From assembly GCA_035702985.1 (NCBI GenBank), contig DASSZD010000047.1, positions 1 through 5,484 on the forward strand: DNA of 5,484 nucleotides. The letters are read 5' to 3'. The DNA is from JAKAXG01 sp035702985 (GTDB lineage: Bacteria; Actinomycetota; Acidimicrobiia; Acidimicrobiales; Palsa-688). The translations under genes and the position numbers were made by a program. The notes under the pieces were generated by a model. That model did not search any database, was not told the DNA's origin, and saw only the letters and a list, made by a program, of their open reading frames with translations. Shown one piece after another: positions 1 through 5,355 of this stretch (positions are counted from its first letter, which is position 1; each line of letters begins with the position of its first letter).

Positions 1-180
1 GGCGTACACCCCCCGGTGCACGTTGGCGTGGGTGGTCTCGTAGTAGCGGCTCATGGCCTCGATCACCGCGACCGGCTTCTGCGAGGACGCCGCCGAGTCC
101 AGGTAGACCAGCCGCTTGCCGTGGACCGTCTGGTCCAGGATGGGGAAGTCCTTCTTGATGCGGACCGGGTCTAGCGCCAC
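1..180 (-). CDS. sufS: SufS-type cysteine desulfurase, N-terminal fragment (cut by left edge)
   Basis: The first 60 residues are visible; the gene continues past the left edge. SufS is a PLP enzyme that takes sulfur from L-cysteine, forming alanine and an enzyme persulfide for Fe-S cluster assembly in the cytoplasm. The fragment shows the family N-terminus: a KKDFPIL segment at about 9-15, YLDSAASSQKP at 26-36, and ANVHRGVYA at 52-60, all typical of SufS/CsdA class II desulfurases. The PLP lysine and active-site cysteine lie outside the window, so activity cannot be judged. The GTG start (180-178) lies inside the end of sufC, giving a 10-base overlap. An AGGAAGG Shine-Dalgarno lies about 9 bases upstream within sufC, and no other start fits. 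The overlap suggests translational coupling with sufC. NifS/IscS-type desulfurases differ in this N-terminal region, so SufS is the best call. Confidence 0.93.
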   Translation of the reverse strand, partial: MALDPVRIKKDFPILDQTVHGKRLVYLDSAASSQKPVAVIEAMSRYYETTHANVHRGVYA

Positions 181-914
181 GCCTCGTAACCTTCCTGCTC
201 GATCTGCAGGGCCAGTTCCGGCCCGCCGGTGTTGACGATGCGGCCGTCGACCAGCAGGTGCACCACGTCGGGCTTCAGCTGGTCCAGGATCCGGTGGTAG
301 TGGGTGACGACCAGCACCCCCAGCTCCGGCCGGGCCGCCCGCACGGCCTGCACCCCCCGGGCCACCACCCCGAGAGCGTCGATGTCGAGACCGGAGTCCG
401 TCTCGTCCAGGATGGCGATCTCCGGCTCCAGGATGGCCATCTGCAGGACCTCGTTGCGCTTCTTCTCCCCGCCGGAGAACCCCTCGTTGAGGTAGCGGTC
501 GCCGAAGGAGGGATCCATGCCCAGCTTCTTCATCCACTCCATGATCGACACCCGCAGCTCGAGCACCGACAGGTCCATACCCCGCCGGGCGGACAGGGCC
601 TGGCGCAGGAACTGCGCCACCGGCACCCCGGGGATCTCCTCGGGGTGCTGGAACGCCAGGAACACCCCGGCCTTGCCCCGCACGTCGGCCGGCCAGTCGG
701 TGATGTCCTCCCCCTTGAACAGGATCCGGCCGCCGGTCACCTGGTACGCCGGGTTGCCGAGCAGCGTGTTGGCCAGGGTGGACTTGCCGGACCCGTTGGG
801 TCCCATCAGGGCGTGCACCTGTCCGGTGTCCACGACCAGATCGACCCCTTTGAGGATCGGCGTGCCCTCGACCGACGCGTGCAGATCTTTGACCTCGAAC
901 AGGGGGGGAGCCAC
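171..914 (-). CDS. sufC: Fe-S cluster assembly ATPase SufC
   Basis: A complete 247-residue ABC-type ATPase of the SUF machinery. It drives the SufB-SufC-SufD scaffold that builds Fe-S clusters in the cytoplasm; it is not a transporter. Visible motifs are Walker A GPNGSGKST (38-46), Q-loop Q89 in AFQHPEEIPG, ABC signature FSGGEKKR (146-153), Walker B AILDE (167-171), D-loop SGLD (174-177) and H-loop H205. NEGFSGGEKKRNE and LDETDSGLDIDAL are SufC hallmarks that separate it from transporter ATPases. Length is normal for the family. The GTG start (914-912) is bounded by an in-frame TAA 12 bases upstream. GGAGG (919-915) touches this start with no spacing, so either the message is near-leaderless or translation begins at the CTG at 902-900, giving MFEVKDL. 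sufS follows with overlap. No sufB or sufD precedes it, which is unusual because these normally sit directly upstream in actinomycetes. Confidence 0.96.
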   Translation of the reverse strand: MAPPLFEVKDLHASVEGTPILKGVDLVVDTGQVHALMGPNGSGKSTLANTLLGNPAYQVTGGRILFKGEDITDWPADVRGKAGVFLAFQHPEEIPGVPVAQFLRQALSARRGMDLSVLELRVSIMEWMKKLGMDPSFGDRYLNEGFSGGEKKRNEVLQMAILEPEIAILDETDSGLDIDALGVVARGVQAVRAARPELGVLVVTHYHRILDQLKPDVVHLLVDGRIVNTGGPELALQIEQEGYEAWR

Positions 915-1004
915 CCTCCAAGTGTATTACCACTACGACGATAGGGAAAAATATGTCCATGGCCGGCCCGGGCCCCCCTTTTCCCCCAACTAGCCTCCCC
1001 GTCG
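915..1004. promoter_or_regulatory. Divergent promoter region between sufC and the glycoside hydrolase gene
   Basis: This 90-base region must hold promoters for both flanking genes, because they diverge. Its sufC-proximal half (920-960) is markedly AT-richer than its surroundings. On the minus strand, TATTTT (953-948) and TAATAC preceded by TGG (930-925) are weak -10 candidates. The latter would start transcription almost at the sufC GTG. A short inverted repeat, AGTG-6-CACT (921-934), overlaps this site and could be an operator, though arms this short arise by chance. GGCCCGGGCC (965-974) is a 10-base palindrome. No clear plus-strand promoter or Shine-Dalgarno was found for the hydrolase. Confidence 0.4.
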
Positions 1005-3155
1005 ATGCCTGCATCCGGTGACCCAGGCCCGTGGACGTCGCAGGCGAGCGTGTCCCTGGGCGGTCCCAGGGACCGGGTGACCCTGGTCGAAGGGTCCGCC
1101 TTCCTGATCTGCTCGGCGGGCGGCGAGGTGCTGCCCGAGTCGGCCGAGGGGCTGTTCTTCCGGGACACCCGGTTCCTGTCGATGTTCCGGATGCGGATCA
1201 ACGGGGAGTACCCCGAACCGCTGGCCCGGGCCACCCCCGACCCCTACACCGCCACCTTCGTCGCCCGGTCCCGGCCCCGTCCCGGGCGGGCCGACTCCGA
1301 CCTGATGATCGAGATGCGCCGCTACGTGGGCCGGGGCATGCGCGAGGACCTGGTGGTGCGCAACTTCGGCGAGGAGCCGGCCTACTGCGCCGTCGAGATC
1401 ACCTACGGGGCCGACTTCGCGGACCTGTTCCAGGTCAAAGAAGGGCGCATCTCGGCCGAGGCGGAAGGCGCCGTCGAGTCGGTGGACGGAACGTTGATGT
1501 TCCGGCACAGGTCCGGCAACCACCGCCGCAGCCTGCGCATCTCGTTCTCCGAGAGGGCGGAGCTGGACGGTCCCATAGCCCGCTGGGAGGTCATCATCCC
1601 GTCGAAGGGCAGCTGGACGCTGTGCGAGCAGTTCTCCTGCGGCATCGACACCGACGAGATCGAACCCCGCTGGCTGTGCGGTCAGCCGGTCGCCCGGGCC
1701 AAGCCGGCGGAGCGCATGGCGGCGTGGCGGCGCAGCGTGCCGGTGGTCGACACCGACCACGAGGGGGTGCGGGCGGTGGTGGCCCGCAGCGCCGAGGACC
1801 TCGGCGCCCTGCGCATCTTCGACCCCGACTATCCGGAGCGGACCGTGGTGGCGGCGGGGGCGCCGTGGTTCATGACCCTGTTCGGCCGCGACTCGCTGAT
1901 CAGCGCCCACATGGCTCTCCTGGTGGACCCGGAGCTGGCCCTCGGCACCCTCCAGACCCTGGCCCGGTTCCAGGGCTGCGACGTCCGCCCCTACAACGAG
2001 GAGGAGCCGGGCCGCATCCTGCACGAGATGCGCTTCGGGGACGCCTCGTCGCTGTCGCTCGGGGGTGGCACGATCTACTACGGGACGGCCGACGCCACCC
2101 CGTTGTTCGTGATGCTGCTCGGCGAGCTGCGCCGCTGGGGCCTGGCCCGGGAGGCCGTCGACGAGCTGCTCCCGCACGCCGACCGGGCCCTCGAGTGGGT
2201 CGAGAAGTTCGGCGACCGCGACGGGGACGGCTACGTGGAGTACCAGCGCACCTCGGATCGGGGCCTGCGCAACCAGGGGTGGAAGGACTCCCACGACGCC
2301 ATCCGGTTCGCCGACGGCCGGCTGGCCGAGCCGCCCATCGCCCTGGCCGAGGTGCAGGGCTACACCTACGGCGCCTACCTGGCCCGGGCGTTCTTCGCCG
2401 CCGAGGCCGGCGACAGCGCCCTGTCCGCCGACCTGCGGGCCCGGGCGGCCCAGCTCAAAACCGACTTCAACCGGGACTTCTGGCTGGAGGACAAGGGCTG
2501 GCTGGCCATGGGCCTGGACCGGGACAAGAAGCCCATCGACGCCCTGGCGTCGAACATGGGCCACTGCCTGTGGACCGGCATCCTCGACGCCGACAAGGCC
2601 GACCTGGTGGCCAAGAAGCTGGCCGGCCCCGACATGTTCAGCGGCTGGGGGGTACGCACCCTCGGGGCGTCGATGGTCGGCTACAACCCCATCAGCTACC
2701 ACTGCGGGTCGGTGTGGCCCCACGACAACGCCATCATCGCCGCCGGCCTCATGCGCTACGGCTACGTGCGGGAGGCCCAGCGGGTCATCATGGCGGTGGT
2801 CGACGCCGCCATGGCCCAGGGCGGCCGGCTGCCCGAGCTGTACAGCGGCCTGGAGCGGATGGAACAGCCGATCATCGTGCCGTACCCGACGTCGTGCTCG
2901 CCCCAGGCGTGGGCGGCGGCGTCGCCGCTGCTCATGCTGCGCACCCTGCTCCGCCTGGACCCGTGGGTGCCCCGGGGCAAGGTGTGGCTGCACCCGGCGC
3001 TACCCGAGCAGATCGGGCGGCTGCACGTGGGGCGCATCCCGCTCGCCGGGGCCCGGGTGTCGGTCACGGTGGAGGGCGACAGCGTCACCGTGGAGGGGCT
3101 GCCCGACGACCTGGAGCTGGTCGACGCCCCCCGCCATCCGCTGACCGGGTCCTAG
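1005..3155 (+). CDS. Glycogen-debranching-type glycoside hydrolase (amylo-alpha-1,6-glucosidase family)
   Basis: A complete 716-residue cytoplasmic enzyme without signal peptide or membrane segment. Residues about 25-240 resemble the beta-rich N-terminal domain of bacterial debranching enzymes (GDE_N_bis type): VTLVEGSAFLICSAGG, then GLFFRDTRFLS (49-59), then a beta-strand-rich stretch. Residues about 250-660 form the (alpha/alpha)6-barrel catalytic region, with APWFMTLFGRDSLISA (286-301), YYGTADATPLFV (358-369), DGYVEYQR (408-415), GLRNQGWKDSHDAI (420-433), AEVQGYTYGAYLA (449-460), SGWGVRTL (546-553) and SYHCGSVWPHDNAI (564-577). D428 and other conserved acids are candidate catalytic residues by analogy only. 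The likely role is hydrolysis of alpha-1,6 branches or related alpha-glucosides in storage glucan turnover; the exact substrate is not readable. ATG at 1005 lacks a Shine-Dalgarno, so the true start may be GTG 1050 or GTG 1077, the latter preceded by AGGGA, without loss of the domain. No glycogen genes adjoin it. Confidence 0.87.
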   Translation: MPASGDPGPWTSQASVSLGGPRDRVTLVEGSAFLICSAGGEVLPESAEGLFFRDTRFLSMFRMRINGEYPEPLARATPDPYTATFVARSRPRPGRADSDLMIEMRRYVGRGMREDLVVRNFGEEPAYCAVEITYGADFADLFQVKEGRISAEAEGAVESVDGTLMFRHRSGNHRRSLRISFSERAELDGPIARWEVIIPSKGSWTLCEQFSCGIDTDEIEPRWLCGQPVARAKPAERMAAWRRSVPVVDTDHEGVRAVVARSAEDLGALRIFDPDYPERTVVAAGAPWFMTLFGRDSLISAHMALLVDPELALGTLQTLARFQGCDVRPYNEEEPGRILHEMRFGDASSLSLGGGTIYYGTADATPLFVMLLGELRRWGLAREAVDELLPHADRALEWVEKFGDRDGDGYVEYQRTSDRGLRNQGWKDSHDAIRFADGRLAEPPIALAEVQGYTYGAYLARAFFAAEAGDSALSADLRARAAQLKTDFNRDFWLEDKGWLAMGLDRDKKPIDALASNMGHCLWTGILDADKADLVAKKLAGPDMFSGWGVRTLGASMVGYNPISYHCGSVWPHDNAIIAAGLMRYGYVREAQRVIMAVVDAAMAQGGRLPELYSGLERMEQPIIVPYPTSCSPQAWAAASPLLMLRTLLRLDPWVPRGKVWLHPALPEQIGRLHVGRIPLAGARVSVTVEGDSVTVEGLPDDLELVDAPRHPLTGS

Positions 3156-3205
3156 GGCCCGCCTGCCGGGCGCCTGGTGCGCCGGTGGGGTGCCTGGAGG
3201 CGGGG

Positions 3206-3258
3206 GCCTGGTCGGGGGGTGCGCCCGGGCGGTGCGCCTGGTCGGGGGGTGCGCCCGG
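3206..3258. repeat. Two direct repeats of 23 bases at 30-base period
   Basis: Positions 3206-3228 and 3236-3258 are identical over 23 bases, beginning GCCTGGTCGGGG and ending GCGCCCGG, giving a 30-base period. Upstream sequence (about 3171-3205) has similar GTGCGCC and GGTGGGG words out of register, suggesting decayed further copies. The strand bias toward G (runs of six G) is strong. The repeat lies just after the stop codon of the glycoside hydrolase and has no coding character in any frame that I trust. It may be a small intergenic tandem repeat or replication-slippage product. Confidence 0.75.
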
Positions 3259-3306
3259 TCGAGGGGTGGGGTTTCTGCCCTGTAGCGGCAACAACCCACC
3301 CCTCGA
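3259..3306. terminator. Inverted repeat between convergent genes, possible bidirectional terminator
   Basis: TCGAGGGGTGGG (3259-3270) and CCCACCCCTCGA (3295-3306) are perfect 12-base complements around a 24-base loop. Inside the loop, TGCC (3276-3279) can pair with GGCA (3287-3290), so the whole forms a stem with an inner hairpin. It sits between the convergent hydrolase and metallo-hydrolase genes, where a terminator for both is expected. There is no T-tract on either side, so it is not a classical intrinsic terminator; high-GC actinomycetes often use U-less hairpins. It could equally be a dispersed palindromic element. Confidence 0.55.
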
Positions 3307-3409
3307 ACTCACACGCCGGGCCGGCCGCTCCGGCTTCGACCTACCAGCCCCGGGTCCGTCCCGCCGGCACCGGCGTCTGCGCGGCCGTGCGCTCTGTCAG
3401 CCCCCGGGG

Positions 3410-4012
3410 TCACCAGCCCCGGTCGACCCACTCCTGCAGGTGCGGGCTCTCGGTCCCGATGGTGGTGTCGTCGCCGTGGCCGGGCATGACGATGGTGTCG
3501 CCCGGAAGCCGGGAGAACAGCCGGTCCTCGATGGAGCGGATGATGGTGGCGAAGTCGCCGCCTGGGAGCTTGGTCGCGCCGGGACCGCCGGGGAACAGGG
3601 TGTCGCCGCTGAACAGCACCGGCGAGCCTTCGAGGCGGAAGCAGATCGACCCGGGGGTGTGGCCCGGGGTGGCGATGGCGTGCAGCTTCAGCCGGCCCAC
3701 CTCGATGACGGAGTCGTCGTCGAGCACGAAGTCGTAGGAGGGCAGCATCTCGGCGTCGGCGGAGGTCACCCCCACGTCGTAGCCGGCGTCGCGCACGGCC
3801 GGCACGGCCTGGATGTGGTCCCAGTGGCCGTGGGTCTCCAGGACCCTGCGCACCCCGAGGCGCTGGCACATCTCCAGCAGCTTCTCGTGCTCGTTGGCCG
3901 CGTCGATCAGCACGGCGTCGCCGGTCTGCTTGCAGCGCACGACATAGACGTTGTTGTCCATGGGGCCGACCACCACGCGGTGGATCTCGGCCGAGGTGTC
4001 CTCGTAGTGCAT
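3410..4012 (-). CDS. Metallo-beta-lactamase-fold hydrolase, glyoxalase-II-like
   Basis: A complete 200-residue cytoplasmic protein with all seven metal ligands of the glyoxalase II type: H61, H63, D65 and H66 in THGHWDH, H118 in PGHTPG, D137 in FSGDTLFPGG and H179 in MPGHGDDTT. It therefore probably binds two metals and hydrolyses a thioester or related bond. It is shorter than classical glyoxalase II (about 250 residues) and lacks the C-terminal helical glutathione-binding domain. As actinomycetes use mycothiol, a mycothiol thioester is a reasonable but unproven substrate. The VGPMDNNVY start and the PHLQEWVDRGW end match, from memory, a family common in actinomycetes. The ATG at 4012 was chosen because homology begins just after it; its Shine-Dalgarno is weak. 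GTG at 4066 is the alternative in-frame start. It diverges from the acyl-CoA dehydrogenase and converges with the glycoside hydrolase, so it is probably monocistronic. Confidence 0.9.
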   Translation of the reverse strand: MHYEDTSAEIHRVVVGPMDNNVYVVRCKQTGDAVLIDAANEHEKLLEMCQRLGVRRVLETHGHWDHIQAVPAVRDAGYDVGVTSADAEMLPSYDFVLDDDSVIEVGRLKLHAIATPGHTPGSICFRLEGSPVLFSGDTLFPGGPGATKLPGGDFATIIRSIEDRLFSRLPGDTIVMPGHGDDTTIGTESPHLQEWVDRGW

Positions 4013-4093
4013 CGCCGCCAGCCTATGGGCTAGAAAGGGGGTCCTGAAACCCGACCACCGAACCACCGGCGTGCCCGAGGGGGACCCATCAGC
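4013..4093. promoter_or_regulatory. Divergent intergenic region with acyl-CoA dehydrogenase ribosome binding site
   Basis: This 81-base gap separates two divergent genes and must contain both starts of transcription. GAGGGGGA (4077-4084) lies 9 bases before GTG 4094 and supports that start. GGGTCC (4039-4044) is complementary to GGACCC (4082-4087), which overlaps the Shine-Dalgarno, so a fold could mask it if the transcript starts upstream of 4039. AGCC-TATG-GGCT (4020-4031) is a small inverted repeat near the metallo-hydrolase start. No convincing -35/-10 pair was seen. Confidence 0.4.
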
Positions 4094-5209
4094 GTGAATT
4101 TCGCGTTCAGTGAAGAGCAGGAAGAGCTCCGGAAGGCGGTCCGCCGCTTCCTGGAGGACAAGTCCTCCGAGTCCGAGGTGCGCCGGCTCATGGACACCGC
4201 CGAGGGCTACGACCCGGCCGTGTGGAAGCAGATGGGCGAGCAGCTGGGCCTGCAGGGCCTGATCATCCCCGAGGAATTCGGCGGTTCCGGCTACACCTAC
4301 GTCGAGCTGATCGTGGTCCTGGAGGAGATGGGTCGGGCGCTGCTGTGCGCTCCGTATTTTTCCAGCGTGGCCCTGGCCGCCAACCTGCTGATGGTGTCCG
4401 GTGACGACTCGGCCAAGAAGGACTACCTGCCCGGCATCGCCGACGGCTCCAAGATCGCCACGGTGGCTCTGGCCGAGGCCTCCGGGCGGTGGGACGAGGA
4501 GGGCGTGACCCTCCAGGCGTCCGGCTCGGGCCGCGACTGGACCCTCACCGGCGAGAAGCTCTACGTGCTGGACGGCCACACCGCCGACCTGGTCCTGGTG
4601 GCCGCCCGCACCGCCGCCGGCGTGTCGATCTTCGCCGTGGACAAGGGCGCCTCCGGCTTCACGGCCACGCCCCTTTCGACCATGGACCAGACCCGCAAGC
4701 AGGCCCGGCTGACCTTCGAGTCGACCCCGGCCCGGCTGGTCGGCGGCGACGGGGAGGGCTGGGCGGCGACGGCCAAGATGCTCGACCTGGCTGCCGTGGC
4801 CCTGGCCGCCGAGCAGGTCGGGGGGGCCCAGAAGGTCCTCGAGATGGCCGTCGAGTACGCCAAGGTGCGGGTGCAGTTCGGCCGCCCCATCGGGAGCTTC
4901 CAGGCCATCAAGCACAAGTGTGCGGACATGCTGCTCGAGGTGGAGTCCGCCAAGTCGGCGGCCTATTACGCCGGTTGGGCCGCCGCCGAGGACAACGACG
5001 AGCTGCCCGTCGTGGCCAGCCTGGCCAAGTCGTACTGCTCCGAGGCGTACTTCCACGCCACCGCCGAGAACATCCAGATCCATGGCGGTATCGGCTTCAC
5101 CTGGGAGCACCCGGCCCACCTGTACTTCAAGCGGGCCAAGAGCTCGGAGCTGCTCTTCGGCGACCCCACCTACCACCGCGAGCTGCTGGCCCAGCGCATC
5201 GGCATCTGA
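4094..5209 (+). CDS. Acyl-CoA dehydrogenase family protein (FadE type)
   Basis: A complete 371-residue flavoprotein of the acyl-CoA dehydrogenase family, which introduces a 2,3 double bond into acyl-CoAs and passes electrons to electron-transfer flavoprotein. The order is an N-terminal helical domain (NFAFSEEQEELRKAVRRFL at 2-20, IPEEFGGSGYTYVELIVVLEEMGR at about 58-81), a middle beta domain (VALAEASGRW 124-133, LTGEKLYVLDGHTAD 151-165), and a C-terminal helical domain with VRVQFGRPIGSFQAIKH (258-274), IQIHGGIGFTWEHPAHLYFKRA (327-348) and FGDPTYHRELLA (355-366). R259 and the QIHGG loop are typical flavin contacts. The catalytic glutamate of the medium-chain YEGT motif is replaced by FGD, and the alternative helix-G glutamate position appears to be A234. 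It may be a non-canonical enzyme or the non-catalytic half of a heteromeric pair, yet no partner gene adjoins. The GTG start has a good Shine-Dalgarno. Substrate is unknown; steroid side-chain, branched or fatty acyl-CoA are all possible. Confidence 0.9.
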   Translation: MNFAFSEEQEELRKAVRRFLEDKSSESEVRRLMDTAEGYDPAVWKQMGEQLGLQGLIIPEEFGGSGYTYVELIVVLEEMGRALLCAPYFSSVALAANLLMVSGDDSAKKDYLPGIADGSKIATVALAEASGRWDEEGVTLQASGSGRDWTLTGEKLYVLDGHTADLVLVAARTAAGVSIFAVDKGASGFTATPLSTMDQTRKQARLTFESTPARLVGGDGEGWAATAKMLDLAAVALAAEQVGGAQKVLEMAVEYAKVRVQFGRPIGSFQAIKHKCADMLLEVESAKSAAYYAGWAAAEDNDELPVVASLAKSYCSEAYFHATAENIQIHGGIGFTWEHPAHLYFKRAKSSELLFGDPTYHRELLAQRIGI

Positions 5210-5250
5210 GCCGCCGGCACCCGGGCCCGGAAACCGGAACCGGAAATGCT

Positions 5251-5278
5251 TTGCATCCGGATCCATCCTCGGTAGCAT
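5251..5278 (+). promoter_or_regulatory. Sigma-70-like promoter candidate before the small ORF
   Basis: TTGCAT (5251-5256) and TAGCAT (5273-5278) sit 16 bases apart, a fair -35/-10 pair (3/6 and 4/6 to consensus, with the key TA...T of the -10). The start of transcription would fall near A5285, only about seven bases before the Shine-Dalgarno-like tract at 5292. The -35 lies within ATGC-TTT-GCAT (5246-5256), flanked by CCGG on both sides (5240-5243 and 5257-5260), which could be an operator. CCGGAA is repeated three times at 5227-5246. The acyl-CoA dehydrogenase ends 41 bases upstream, so this would start a new transcript. Confidence 0.45.
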
Positions 5279-5289
5279 CTGCTCACCGA

Positions 5290-5310
5290 GGAAAGGAGGT
5301 GGTCCAGCTG
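5290..5310 (+). promoter_or_regulatory. Extended Shine-Dalgarno: 21-base complement of the 16S rRNA 3' tail
   Basis: AAAGGAGGT (5292-5300) is a perfect, extended Shine-Dalgarno. The match continues: with a standard actinomycete 16S 3' end (GGCTGGATCACCTCCTTTCT, recalled rather than seen here), bases 5290-5310 can pair without interruption, with three G-U wobbles at 5290, 5302 and 5309. Ordinary sites pair over four to eight bases. A second exact complement, GGAGGTGA, occurs at 5337-5344. The pairing would cover the CTG at 5308, the candidate start codon of the small ORF. Confidence 0.6.
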
Positions 5311-5355
5311 AGTAGTGATTGTTGTACTGGGACCTCGGAGGTGACTGGCCGCTAG
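5308..5355 (+). CDS. Possible 15-codon small ORF with tandem cysteines
   Basis: Reading from CTG 5308 gives LSSDCCTGTSEVTGR (first residue Met if it is a start) and a TAG stop at 5353-5355. AGGAGG (5294-5299) is eight bases before CTG, optimal spacing; GTG 5299 is in frame but overlaps the Shine-Dalgarno. Two adjacent TGT Cys codons (5320-5325) recall the cysteine-rich leader peptides of mycobacteria that act in cysteine attenuation, but here only two occur. From memory, unverified, short peptides with a Gly-Thr-Arg/Ser-Glu-Val core behind similar sites occur in other actinomycetes. The GAG-GTG codons make the second anti-Shine-Dalgarno complement, so nucleotide rather than peptide selection could explain the pattern. 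It uses TGT codons, unlike the GC-ending usage of neighbouring genes. Function unknown; it may not be translated. Confidence 0.4.
   Translation: MSSDCCTGTSEVTGR

Noticed and set aside
3085..3312. Small proteins on the minus strand across the convergent gap
   Set aside because: They are Pro/Arg/Gly-rich translations of the G-rich repeats and overlap the end of the hydrolase gene; no start signal supports them.
3156..3409. CRISPR array from the 30-base-period repeats
   Set aside because: Only two copies exist, with a 7-base gap between identical parts and no spacer-like sequences; no cas gene is nearby.
990..4033. Very long open frames overlapping the glycoside hydrolase: 990-2993 minus and 1031-4033 plus
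   Set aside because: They are shadows produced by high GC content. Their translations are low-complexity Gly/Arg/Pro/Ala/His-rich with no family motifs, whereas the 1005-3155 frame has clear domain motifs.
5293..5309. Fragment of a reversed 16S rRNA gene
   Set aside because: The match to the reverse complement of the 16S 3' end stops after about 17-21 bases; the following sequence does not continue into rRNA, so this is a binding-type complement, not a gene fragment.
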